From Atriophallophorus winterbourni (taxonomy: Eukaryota; Platyhelminthes; Trematoda; Plagiorchiida; Microphallidae), in NCBI GenBank assembly GCA_013407085.1, contig JACCGJ010004939.1:1-64000 (forward strand): 64,000 bases of DNA, given 5' to 3'. Under the pieces are notes generated by a model. That model ran no database searches. It was not told where the DNA came from and was given only the letters and a program-made list of their open reading frames with translations. Of the stretch, positions 33,184 through 44,600 are shown piece by piece (positions within the stretch are counted from its first letter, which is position 1; the number at the start of each line of letters is the position of its first letter). The position numbers and the translations under genes are program-made.

Positions 33184-33244
33184 AAACGTTCTGACATCTG
33201 ATTGGTTAAAATATTCTCACAAACGTTCTGACATCTGATTGGTT
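33180..33244 (+). repeat. 28-bp direct repeat upstream of MULE
   Basis: The 28 bases at 33180-33207 recur exactly at 33217-33244 (AACGTTCTGACATCTGATTGG within each). They lie 80-140 bp before the MULE start codon, where terminal or subterminal repeats would be expected. No inverted partner was found downstream. Confidence 0.7.
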
Positions 33245-33324
33245 GGTTATTTGATTGGCTAAAATTATTCATCCTGGGTCAAATAAAACTCCTCGCAAAG
33301 TGATCAGGGATTACTTTGGTAATT

Positions 33325-35667
33325 ATGAGCGCTAACGATATCACTGAGCTTTTTCAGCATACTATTTGTGACCGGTTGTTCGAAAGTCTCGAGGAATTGA
33401 ACCACATGCTGGCAGAATTCACTCGAGTTTCCGGTAGCCACTATTTTAAACGATCTTCGAAAAGAAATTCAGCGGGCGAGCTGACATTCATGAAATATGA
33501 GTGTCAACGAAAAGGATCCGTACAGAGGCCTACACGTGGAATTCGCCGTCGAACTTCCACCGCAACCCATTGCGAAGCGTTTTTCAACATTGGTCGCCAT
33601 GGTGTGCTATTTCGGATTACTACTAGTAACATGGTCCATAACCATGAATTAGTAACTGGTGAAGCCGGATCGTGGCACTCCCGCCACAGACGACTCACTC
33701 CTTCGGAACTGGATGCCATTCAGCTGATGCTTGAAAGCGAGGCCTCGTCGTACAATATTCGGTATTATGTGAAAACTCGGTTCGAGAAGAATCTTACTGG
33801 CTGGGATGTTGAGAATATGCGTCGTCGAGTTCTTGAAAAACGAAACAATCCAGGTAATCGTTGTTGAAATGCAATTAAAATAAAATAATATTTAGTTAAT
33901 ATACTTAAATTAATCCATTTTTCATAGCCTATATTCGCCGCATGGAAGCTGAACTGAACGTTTATGGAAAGGCAAGGGTACTGCTGGACAAAACAGACAA
34001 GATGACGCATTTCATGTTCAGTACAAAGGAGATGCTCAGTTTGTTTACTCGTTTTTCCGATTTTATTCTTATCGATGGTACATTCCGTACTAATCGTGAA
34101 AAGTATTTCCTTTATCAATTGATGATCGTGGATGGCTGCAGAGAAAGTCTTCCTGTAGCAATAGGTTTTATGTGGCGGGAGACAGCATGGAAATCCGGAC
34201 GTTCCTACTAACGTTTGTTGAATTCGTCGGTGATAGGGACGCCGTTCGTGTTATGATGTCCGATGGAGCCCCTGCGATAGCGAATGCAGTTGAAGACGTT
34301 TTTCCCAACGCTTCGCATCTGCTTTGCCGAGTGCACATTATTCGGAATGTCACTCGTCGTAACCCCCAAAGGGAGGCTCTTAAATGGGTGTACGTAGCAA
34401 TGAGTACCAGGAGTTTGTGGCGATACGCCTTTGCGTTAATCAATGTGCAAAGAGCGGATCCCGTGTTCTTTTCATACTTCAAAGGGCAATACTGTGGCAG
34501 CTCCCGTAAGTGGGCAAATGCTCGCCGTCCTAAGGTAGCTACTTACGGTATTGGGGACACGAACATGGTAGAGGCGATGCACAAATGTGTAAAAATGAAT
34601 CGCCTTAGTGGTAAGATCGCTATATGGGAGGCCATTCGGATATCCCAAATCGGTGTTGGGTATCTTATCTGGCACCGACAACGCGAAATTTATTCGAATA
34701 GCATGAGGCGGGTTCGCGTCCCCAACCACTCGGAATTAGATTCCCTGTGCGATCTTCTTATGCCATACGCCGTAGACCTCATATCCGCAAACGTAACTGC
34801 TTCAAGAGTTACTATAGTAGGCTCAACGGAAATTATGGTTCTTGTTAGGGACTCGCGGGTTTGGGGGGTGTGCTGCTTAAATTGGAAGTGCACATGTACC
34901 TTTTTCGTTGATCAATGTTTGCCATGTAGGCACGTGCTTGCTGCGGCAATATTGAAAAACTTTGATGTGTCGTCACTCCCGCTTTCCAAGCGCTGGTTAA
35001 GGAGTACTAATGACGTAATGCCAGTAGAATTTTCTTCTGCGGACGTTCTTAGGCGAACTAATCGCGTGTTTTCATCTGGTCAATCTTACGCAGAAGATTT
35101 AATAAATCGTTTGCGCCGCAAATTAGAGCCACCATACTTCAATATGTTCATGCGTTGTTTCAATAACTTCTTAAATACGACTGGTCCTTGTCCAATGCCT
35201 CCGTTCAATTTAACATTAGACCTTGACAATATGCCACTCGCGTCCCTACGTTATGACACTCTTCCAGTGGAAACATTATTGAATATAGAGCCCAGCGACG
35301 TCAACCGTCAGATATCGTCTCCGGTAGCCAGTTACGACGAAGAAGCAACGATTCCCGCTGTGGAAGGCAACGTTGTTCGGGTATTAGGCGTTCACGATGG
35401 CCGGATCAACGATCGTGGACGGGCAGCTTCTTCTCACAACCCAATCCCATCCACCTCTCGACTACCTCCAGTAGATCTGGATGAGTTCTTAGGCCACGAT
35501 CAAGTATGTGGTCAGTGTGGTTCTGATGAACCACCGGAATTTGCTGGAAAAACAATAGAATGGGAGCAATGCCCTTATTGTAACCAATGGTATCATCTCC
35601 ACTGTTTAATTACCCCCCATTTGTGACTGATAAGTGGTGCTTCAATTGCATGCAAAAATTTGAATGA
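33325..35667 (+). pseudogene. Mutator-like (MULE) transposase, one intron, near-intact
   Basis: Start ATG at 33325. Exon 1 ends at 33853; intron 33854-33927 (GTAATC...TCATAG, 74 bp); exon 2 opens with AYIRRMEAELNVYGKARVLL. The N-terminus has a FAR1/WRKY-GCM1-like zinc region (YECQRKGS..., CEAFFNI, MVHNHE). The transposase core has DGTFRTN (first Asp, near 34075), VMMSDGAPAI (second Asp, near 34258) with CRVHIIRNV, and TNMVEAMHKCVK (Glu, near 34570). A SWIM finger (CTC...CLPCRH) is near 34885-34945. The C-terminus has a PHD-like finger (CGQC, CPYC, HLHC, CFNC). Single-base frame changes occur near 34165-34185 and in a C6 run near 35610. Without these it would be a complete enzyme, so it is either a young pseudogene or affected by sequencing errors. 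Confidence 0.85.
33854..33927 (+). other. Intron of MULE transposase
   Basis: 74 bp, GT-AG, AT-rich. It joins NNP to AYIRRM in frame (phase 1). Confidence 0.75.
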
Positions 35668-37490
35668 ATTTTTAATATAATTTTACACAGTTAACTATGA
35701 TCTAATCTATTTATGGTGAGTTTTAGTGTCCAGTAATTAGCGATGGGATTCGAACTCGTTGTCTGCGTTTCTGGAATCGTTCGAAAATGTGATTCGTTGT
35801 ACGTGAATCAATACACCGGTTAATACATTCCACATGTAAGTTTTTATCCATAAATATGTTTTACCGTGATGCCGTGTGTGGTGTTCTTCCAGTGAACTGA
35901 ACCAACACTCTTGCTAAAAAGCGTGAACGTCTGACAATCGTTTACACATTAATGATCTTGATTCTTTTATCCTTTTCGGTAAAACCTACTGCTTTGAATT
36001 ATATCCAACGAGCAATATGAGGGAGAACATCGTACGGCTAAAAAATAAAAATTGTTATCGGCAACGCAACAAGAACCCGCAACTGAATACGTAAGCTTGT
36101 ATTTACGTTAATCTTCCTAATATTCTACTATGCTGTATATACCTAAATTCTATACCTATCTCTCCTCTAGGTGTTGTCATCTCATGCCTCCGGACACATC
36201 GCAATATCAATTTGAGGGTAGAATAATACGAGGAATAGAAGGTTCACTGAAACACAACTTGCTGTTCAACAAATTTCAAAATATATATTTTATTTCCCAT
36301 CCATTGGCTTTCTTAACCTAAGGCAGTAAATTGGACATGGCCATATTTCATAGTGCGATCAAATGCGATAAAAATGTGTTGTGTTGAGACGAGTGAAATG
36401 TTGCTCTCTTAGCTGATTGTGCATCGTGGAAAACGTTCCATTAATGAAGCTGCATGGAATTTAGTGAGCTTTTTGAACCATCATGTAGCTTGTGACTCAT
36501 AGACATTTCTTCATGACATTATACGTTGACTAACCGTTCATGCTCTGTGAGGTAGACCAAGAATTTCCACGTAGCTCTTCTCTCACTACATGTGGTAGAG
36601 CGTTTAGTTTTATTCTCCCCCTGTAGTCTGCTAGCCTGTACAAGGCGCGCACTTTCGTCCAATAAGATTGCGAGTTTGCGCGAAAGCGTCACCCCCTCAC
36701 TCGCTTGAATCGAAAGAATGTCTTAGGCTGAGAGATTACAGTGTATGTATTTATTTCACCACACAGAATATCATCCTTAAATTGATGACGGCATAATGAC
36801 ACTGGTTTCACGTTATAATGTTTAAGACGAGAGAGTAAAGCTAATAACTACTGAATATATATACGTTTACGAATATGAGACACTATGGATGGTGACACTT
36901 ATTCGCATATTCTCTTGACATTTTCATAGGTTGGATTATTCAACATCAATAACTGGCGATATGAATCGGGTTCATTGATACCAGCAATTAAACGATCTCT
37001 CTTTCCCCTTCTTACTTCATGTGTGAAATTATTCGAATTCTTATTGAATTATTACCATCATATGGATATCATTAAGCTTGTTGCTTTGCGTACCACTCAT
37101 CAACCGATATAGGGCTCGCTGAATCTCATCTTACCGTCTCCACCTGCTGACAGCAAACAGACGGAAACAAGCTTCACAGTGTATCCAGTACAATCAACAT
37201 TTATCCGGATTTAATTTCACGATAATATTCTTTCATTTTTCCTGCAGGATTATCGTTGAATTCTATCCAAATACACTAGTATACAAAATGATTTATCTAC
37301 AGCTATAATAAAACACATTCCGTCTCAGTGGTCGTACAACGTTATCCACTTTCATGAAAATAGTTTACTTTTCCTACAAGATTCATATGCGTTGATTTGT
37401 TGTTGCTCCTACGTTTGATTGAGATATGAACTTAAATAAGAGTACAGACTATGGTATACTACCAGCCGATAAGCTGAGCTTGTTGCAAAC
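35668..37490. other. No gene seen; a B-box-like site near 35751
   Basis: AT-rich, short frames only. On the minus strand near 35765-35745, GAGTTCGAATCCC looks like a tRNA T-loop/B box, followed about 40 bases on by ACCATAAAT, recalling the hammerhead SINE tail. No hammerhead core lies between, so it is at most a SINE relic. Confidence 0.35.
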
Positions 37491-37492
37491 CA

Positions 37493-37692
37493 TTGAGGTC
37501 AACATGGGAATGTTCCGGCTCGGTTTGAAAATCCGGTGGACGGTAAGGCTAAACGTGTTGCCAACCCTTGAGGTCAACATGGGAGGGTTCCGAAGCAAAC
37601 ACACTGACCGACAGAAAGTTGTTATTCTTAATGTAACCTGATATAAACTGACCGTCAACTTGATACGTTGAGGTCAACATGGAAATGTTCCG
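37493..37692 (+). repeat. Three spaced copies of a 25-bp motif
   Basis: TTGAGGTCAACATGG followed by a variable base or two and GTTCCG occurs at 37493, 37568 and 37668 (spacing 75 and 100 bp). The spacers are only partly alike (GACGGTAAG, ACTGACCG blocks). Confidence 0.7.
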
Positions 37693-37740
37693 TAGTGGAC
37701 AAAATGGTCGAGAAAACTGAATTTCAATTTGCAAATGAGG

Positions 37741-37900
37741 ATTTATCCTCGAAATCGCAAATAAATGGGTTTAGCACAAAGTCAGAACGGCGTTCGAATG
37801 TCAGGTCACGGATACGCACACCTGATGAGCGGCAATAACCGCGAAACCGGTCGTGTGCTTCTGTCCTGCTTTTCGAACGTCATATGCTACCTATTAATAA
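37741..37900 (+). mobile_element. SINE-like element with hammerhead, second copy type
   Basis: A B-box-like CGTTCGAATGT (37791-37801) precedes a perfect hammerhead by 14 bases, as in the minus-strand unit at 9373-9445. TTTAGCACAAAGT before it could be a degenerate A box. Ends are unknown; downstream is AT-rich with a run CTATTAATAAAAATC. Confidence 0.5.
37816..37858 (+). ncRNA. Hammerhead ribozyme, type I, complete
   Basis: Stem I GCACAC / GTGTGC (6 bp, perfect); core CTGATGA; stem II GCGG-CAATAA-CCGC (4 bp, perfect); GAA; stem III palindrome ACCGGT; predicted cleavage after GTC at 37852. All invariant residues are present. It has the same stem lengths as 9373-9417 but different helix sequences, showing compensatory change. 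Confidence 0.87.
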
Positions 37901-37974
37901 AAATCTGACTTTAAACAAAAACTTGAATTTGTTTTTCGGAATGGAACTTGCTCTAAGCAGACCGTAAAATAGAT

Positions 37975-38006
37975 AAATAAATAGATAAATAAATAAATTT
38001 TATTCT
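37975..38006. repeat. (AAAT/TAGA)n tetranucleotide tract
   Basis: AAATAGATAAATAAATAG-type run followed by AATCCAAGGCATG, which also follows the TA tract at about 40490. Both may be 3' tails of a minus-strand retroposon. Confidence 0.55.
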
Positions 38007-38353
38007 TAAAAATCCAAGGCATGTTAAACGTGATCAATAATTTCAAAAAGCTTTGTACAATCAGGTTATTGGATGTAAATTTGCAAAAACAATTGGTTCA
38101 AGGTCATTTGTTTCAGCGGAATTTAACGTTCAATAAATATAAAGGTAACGGTATTTAAAGTTTTTTCCAGGTAATCGGTACGTGATCTTATATATTACGA
38201 AAACACAGTTATTGCAAGGAAAAGTCTAGAATGTTGTCGGCAACACTGATGATCAATGGATAATGTCCATCAAAGATGCGCGAAGAATCTCTATTGTTGA
38301 TGTTCCAAACTTTTTCCTTATCATTGTTGTAAATAGATTGATCTTTCCTGACC

Positions 38354-38860
38354 ATGAGCCGTTTTCTTGTCCGCAAATTCACTGTAAAGACAAAGATGAC
38401 GGTGTACAGCGCGTGCGTACTAAATGCTTTACTATACGGAAGTGAAACATGGACCACTCACGAAACACACGAACGGAAGCTGAATGCTTTACATCTACGA
38501 AGCATCCATCGTATCTTGATTATATCGTGGATAGACAAATGGACTAATTCTGAATTGCTTTCAAAAGCTGGTCTACAGAGCATGTTCACCCTACTACGAC
38601 AGCACCACCAGTGGTGGCCTGGTCATGTCTACAGCATAGAAAATGGTGGTATTCCGAAAGGTATACTCTCTGGTGAGTTGAAATCAGAAACTCGACCATT
38701 TGACAGACTGCACATGCGGTACAAAGACGTTTGTAAAAGAGATATGAAAGATCTTGGCATTGACTGAGCGAGTTGAGAAGAACTTGCTCTTGACCGCTCA
38801 CATTGGAGGCTGTAACCGCCAAAACAGTCCGGGAAAATCGAGTTCAACGTCAGAGATTTC
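38354..38860 (+). pseudogene. RTE-type LINE C-terminal fragment
   Basis: MTVYSACVLNALLYGSETWT, ERKLNALHLRSIHRIL, MFTLLRQHHQWWPGHVYSIENGGIPKGILSGEL, RYKDVCKRDMKDLGID, then after a stop WEELALDRSHWR. This is the conserved C-terminal end after the RT of RTE-like LINEs. 5'-truncated; one stop. Confidence 0.78.
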
Positions 38861-39655
38861 AGTCACGATATAAACACCTATGTGTCTAACCAACGGTTGA
38901 GTGACGCGTCCAAGCCCACCAAAATATTGGCAAGACAATACGCGAGATGAGTTCGGTACTATTGAAGCAAAATTATAATACAATAAAAATAGCAAACCTC
39001 AATTATCCCGATTCTTACTGGATCCAAAAACAAGAATATTCAACAGCAACAAGGACCACGAATGAGTGCAACTTCAAATAGCGCGCAAACGGCCAAATAA
39101 AGATACACAAAAATATGCTCAAGAACGAATAAATTCAAGTAGTTCGGTAAAACAAAAAATTGTAAAAATATACAAAATACCAGCAGATTTAAACAGTTAG
39201 TTGTCAATAAAATAAATTCAATGTACATCTTACACCGACCCCGAAATCCGCGCCGGATTTCTCAAAGGCTGACAACATACATGCTCTGGTATCCTACCCT
39301 ATATATTTAACCATCGCTGATTATACCATACTGTCAACCAGACGTTATTATCTGAAAATAAAGTGAGATAATGTAGCGATGCACAAGACCTTCTCCATAC
39401 CTTACACATGTGACAAAATTCACCGGCCTTTTCAGCCAGATTGGTTGGAAGCCAGACGTTTTCCATGACTTACCGCAACCAATCTAGCTGGCCTGGTCCC
39501 TTTACGTGACAAAACCAGTTCCGGTAATAGCATCCACGGTCGATGATACCGTTGTATTTTCTTCCGGTACAGTTAAATCAGTCCAGTAGCATGTCTGATC
39601 TAATTCCAAATGAATTTCTTCCTTCAGTACGGTAGTAAGTGATACTGCCAGCTTA
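38861..39655. other. No gene seen
   Basis: AT-rich spacer with no supported coding. The part next to 39660 may be more of the BEL/Pao remnant but no motif is clear. Confidence 0.35.
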
Positions 39656-39659
39656 GCGG

Positions 39660-40330
39660 CTACTAATACCAGGCACGAAATAGTAGAAGGCTTGAATAGA
39701 GCAACGCGCGACTTCGAGTACAGTAGGCAACAATATGAGAGATTGACTTAGGACTAAATCGAATGTAAATCGGGGCTTCATACCTAACTTCCAACGCATC
39801 ACAGAATGCATGTAACTGAGGACGAACTACGTGCGCTTCATAGATCGAGGAATTCTTAGTGATTGCGGTTCCCGAACATTGGACACTCAGATCTTCCGAA
39901 CTCGCACATCTGTCAAACATAGCTCAGCAATCTTCATTTCTCCCATTGTTAGCTGTTCATCACATGAGGCACTATCATGTACAACCCTTAACTTACCAGG
40001 TTTCTTAGGGTTAATAACTGCACGGTAAGGAAGATTACATCAGGTCGAACGTTTGTCGACAATTGATGATCCGGAACAGAAGTTGCATATCCACAGATAA
40101 AATTGTGTTCCATCACGCTTGCATATTTATGAAGTAACTCAGGATTTCGCAGAAAGATAGAACGCAGACTCTGTAAACGCGACTTTGCTTGTTTACGGTT
40201 GCGGCAGATTCTATGGAAATATCTTTTTCAAGGTAGACACACTTCAAAAGGGCAGCGTGTCTGTTTAGTCACCACTCATACGTTTGAAAACGTCTCCGCT
40301 CAATAAGCAGCCAAGCGGTATGGGATAGCA
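39660..40330 (-). pseudogene. BEL/Pao pol remnant
   Basis: Minus strand: KSRLQSLRSIFLRNPELLHKY and VMEHNFICGY (near 40210-40090), AVINPKKPGKLRVVHDSAS (near 40020-39965; the RT entry block), then RPQLHAFCDALEVRYEAPIYIR (near 39820; start of BEL RNase H). The RT palm between them is deleted. It is unlike the nearby full element in detail, so it is a separate, older copy. Confidence 0.65.
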
Positions 40331-40375
40331 TTTTAATCAGTGCTTCCATACGGATGAGGATGGGGCAGGTCTTAT

Positions 40376-40490
40376 AGTATATATATACAGATAGAGATAT
40401 AATATATCTAGATTATATAGATATCACATCCTATATATATATTATATAGAGTCGATATAGATAATATTATTATTAATAATATATTCTTGG
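40376..40490. repeat. TA-rich microsatellite
   Basis: Imperfect (TA)n with GATA units over about 110 bp. Confidence 0.85.
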
Positions 40491-41388
40491 ATATCCAAGG
40501 CATGCAATACATGATCAGTTTATCAAAATTTGAACGGCAAAAGAAAATAGTACAGTGCAAGTGACCGGAGTGAGCGGGATTTTTAAACATTTTTTCTGTT
40601 CAATAAGGGAAATATATATACAGTAGGTGAGAAAAAAATTATCAATGCCATATAGAAATAAAATTTTATTTAAATTATGTCAAGATTTACGAATGGCAAG
40701 GATGCAAGTAACAAATGGAGAACAGAAATGGAAGGTTATTATGGAAAGAGTGGTGCGAATTGTAATGAAGTTGTCATAAAAAATTGATAAATAAATTATA
40801 TATGAATAAATTCATGTTTGTACGGAAAGTTTGAATAAGAAGATTGAAAAGGGAACATAAATCCATCGGAATTAGAAAATTTAAGAAATTTTGGGGGTTG
40901 AAAGAGGGTGTGGCTAATAGCAGGGAGGAGGCAGTAGGGTGCTGTGCTCCAATAATCTTGAAGAACTATCGAAGAATCGAACCGAAATGTGTTCATCAGC
41001 CGGATTTTCGTTATCTGCAGGAGAATGAATCGCATACGGAACAAATCTCGGGCGGATAGATTTCGAGCCAATTAGTGATGGTTCGTTATTCGAAGACACT
41101 GGAATATAATGAAAGATTTTCTCTTCACCAGCATGGTGAGAGGTCATCAAAGTAAAATAGTGCATCTTCTAAGAAATAAGAATGTACATTTAAAAAACAT
41201 AATGTTTTTTAAGTTTTTTTTAAAGTTTTTTTCCATTTTTTGGTAGATTTTTAATATTTTGCACGTTAAGATAAAAAATGAGACATTTCTAGGCCTCATG
41301 AGAAATAAAAGACAGTTATATACATAATGGTGTATAGAAAATGTTATCGAAGGCAATGCTGAGATTAATTTGTGTAAAAGTATTTCTA
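40491..41388. other. No gene seen
   Basis: AT-rich; short frames only, none with motifs. Could include distal 3' UTR of the LINE that follows. Confidence 0.35.
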
Positions 41389-41606
41389 GGGTCCGGTAAC
41401 CTGACACTTGAATGGCCAGTTATCCAGAGAATACAATCTGACCTCATGATATACTAATATATGCAGATATATAAGAAGATAACGGTTAAGGATATGGTTG
41501 TATGGTAAAAATGATTATAAAACGTACGGTTACGATGAAGTTGTGTAACAACATATCTAAGGGTCCGGTAACCTGACACTTGAATGGCCAGTTATCCAGA
41601 GAATAC
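41389..41606 (-). repeat. 46-bp exact repeat in LINE 3' UTR, period 172 bp
   Basis: 41389-41434 and 41561-41606 are identical (GGGTCCGGTAACCTGACA at the start), and the next 30 bases also align (CATGATATACTAATAT). They lie just beyond the ORF2 stop of the minus-strand LINE, so they look like 3' UTR repeat units. Confidence 0.75.
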
Positions 41607-41650
41607 CATTAAACATCATGATATACTAATATGTGGAGAAAGATGTGGAA

Positions 41651-44600
41651 TTATAAACCTGGGATCCCATGAGAGTATAGAATATCTAGAGAAGAGTTTA
41701 TCTTAAGGATTTGGGATAGTGAGCGAACGGTAAGAGTTTCTACACGCGTTTTGAATTTTTCTGTAGATGTGCATATACGGAAATGAAGAGGAAGAGAATT
41801 CCAAAGTTGTTCATATCTAATTAAGAAGAAGTTACGTCTAACTTTAGCGCGAAAGAAAGGGATATTCAATAGCCTTGTTCGATTACGCAGATCATATTGA
41901 ATATAATCGTGAAAGCGCATGCCAGACTGAAGCTTAACTCGCTGTTGAGTAATGATTCGGAAGAAAAGAAGCAGATTCAGACGAATTCTGCGTAGCCATA
42001 GTGGTTCGACACTCAGCAAATTACACCTTTCATGATAAGGCAAAGGATTAGAATAGCCCAAAGTTATTTTGGTGAAATTACCTTGAAGTCTTTCTAAGAG
42101 AAAAGAATCACGCCTCCCCGTGTGGGAATAAATGATGTTAGAATAATCAAGAATTGGCAGGACCTTCATTTTATATAGTGCAATTTTACTTTCACGTAAG
42201 AGGAATTTATGGGTAATTAAACCAAAGTTTTGTCGTGCTCTAGTGAGGAGATGTCTTGCTTGTCCATTAAAGTTCAGAGAAGAGGAATACCTAAATCCGA
42301 GATCACTATCTTCTGCAGAAAGAGTTATGGTTGAGCCATTCAATGTAAGTGTGTCACAGGGGATTAAGCAGCATAATCCCATTTAGTTTGTCTTAGGAGC
42401 CGAAAATTCTAATGCCTATTGTGCGCCCCAGCTTGATAGAGATGCAAGATCAGCGTTAAGGGATATCAGAGTTTGTGGCATTTCATTAGGTAAAAATGAT
42501 AGGACGACTTTTATGTCATCAGCGAAGATAAAGAGTTTAGAGTGGTTCACAACACTTTGCAGATCATTAACATAAATGAGAAAAAGAAGGGGGCTTAGAA
42601 CGCTGCCCTGAATTAAGCCACCTGGAATCGGCTGATTAGGTGAAGTATCACCGTTAACGCTAAATGAAAAGGTGCGATCAGACAGAAAAGAATGAAACCA
42701 GCTTAATAAAGGCCCATGAATACCTAAATATGATAACTTCAAAAGGAGTAGCGTATGTGGAACCCGATCGAAAGCCTTGCTTATGTCTAGGAATACAATA
42801 ATCACTGATAAACCTTGGTCTAGTGAACTGGTTATGTGATTTCAATATTCTTACTGGCAGGTTGGACAAGATTTTTGATTTAGGAAACCATGTTGGTCTG
42901 GGGAGAACGCATCTGGGCCAAGGTAGTCCAATAAAGATTTCTTTATAAACTTTTCAAATAACCTAGAGAGAACAGGAGTGTGATTAATAGGGCGATAATT
43001 CGTAACGAGGTTCGAATTACCAGATTTTAAACGAGGGATAATAACCGAGTGTTTCCAATCAGTTGGAAAGATTCCGGATTTGAGATAAATATTAAAAAGA
43101 TTTAATAAGAGTAAGGTGAAATCTTCACTGCTGTTGTGTAAGATGGCTGATATAAAACCTTTACCATCGGGCTTGTAAGAAATTTCACTTCGATGGGAAA
43201 TATCTTTTCAGTAAAGGAGTCAATAGTATTTAAGTTAACGTTATTGTTTGCCGGTGGATGGTAAATGTTATCATTAAATGAGCTGCTGAAGAATGAAGAG
43301 AAAGCCTGACTTATTGTGGGCGGGTCAGTAGTAACTACCTCCTCATTATCTATTTGATAAATAATTGAAGAAATGTCACGTTTTAATGAGATGCATCTAT
43401 TCTTCGTAAGACAATTCAAAGACAGTCCTTGAGATACTGCTTAAAGCCTTTATTTGTTGACGCTCTAGGAGGCGAATTTTAATACCTGAGAGAGAGTTAC
43501 ATAGCTCATGTCGGCGTATAATATAGAAGAAGTCAAACTTATGAAGTAGAGAGACGAGCAATCTTTTTTTCGAGAAGGTTTATGGGGTTATGGTTACTTC
43601 TTGTAATATGAGAGGTAGACGAACTCCGAAGGCATGCTAAGAGGTTATCATGGAAAATCGAAGAAATACGATTAAAGTCTGAAGAAAGAAAAAATTCAGT
43701 CCAGTCGTTGTCTCTGAGAAGATTCGAAAACTTAGTCCAGTTGATATAAATTTTCTCATCATTGTGAATATATGCCGGCTTCCGAAAAAGGCGCAGAACG
43801 CAAGTTACCATGTTGTGGTCGCAACCGGGCAGTGGAGCTAAAATTTCAACGTTGCTGGGATGAGTACCTAGAGTGGAGATCAAGTCTAAAATGCTGGACA
43901 GTCTTGTAGGCTTACTCACAGATTGTGTGAAACCTAAAAGATTAATCGTTTTAGCGAATGCTGAAAATCTATTCGGAATGTGGGGGTATTTCCAGCTGAT
44001 GCATGGCATGTTGAAATCCCCAGCAATAATTTTATTGCTGATGCAATGCATTGCAATGGATGCCTCAGTAAACACATTTATAAGCTTATCAATAGTGAGT
44101 GTGGAAGGAGATGGTGGGTTATAGATGCACCCTATGAGAGCATCAAGATAGGGTATGGTGATCCAAATTGAGTCATCTAGATCTTCTAACATATGAGAAC
44201 TGTATATTTCTGCCGGAAAATCTATATTAACATAAATGAGAATACCACCACCTGGGTGTGGGTGCGGTCCTTACGAAACATAAATTAGTTGGCTAGTTCA
44301 AGTGAAACGTTGGGAATGTCATGAGATGTCCACGTCTCTGTGATGAGAACTATTTCGTACGGGTTTGAGTTCAAGAAATGTTGAAGGGTAGGAAGCTTAG
44401 AGATAATCGACCGTGCATTAAATAATAGAAGATTAATTTTAGGATACTTAAGATGTGTAACCGGAAGTGATTTACATGAGTGGTCTGAAATTGATGGTGT
44501 TAATTTAAGTAATGGTTTTGGTAATGAAGAGGAAACTTTTGCTGAGGAAAATTTTGAAAAGGGTCTAGGTAGGTATTGAACGGGTTCCCGTTCATGAAGA

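Noticed and set aside
35735..35770. Possible tRNA gene (GAGTTCGAATCCC on the minus strand)
   Set aside because: Only a T-loop-like piece is present; no acceptor or anticodon arms pair, so at most a SINE relic.
11681..40490. TA tracts as possible origin or CRISPR-like array
   Set aside because: Imperfect dinucleotide microsatellites without regular repeat-spacer structure; the genome is eukaryotic.
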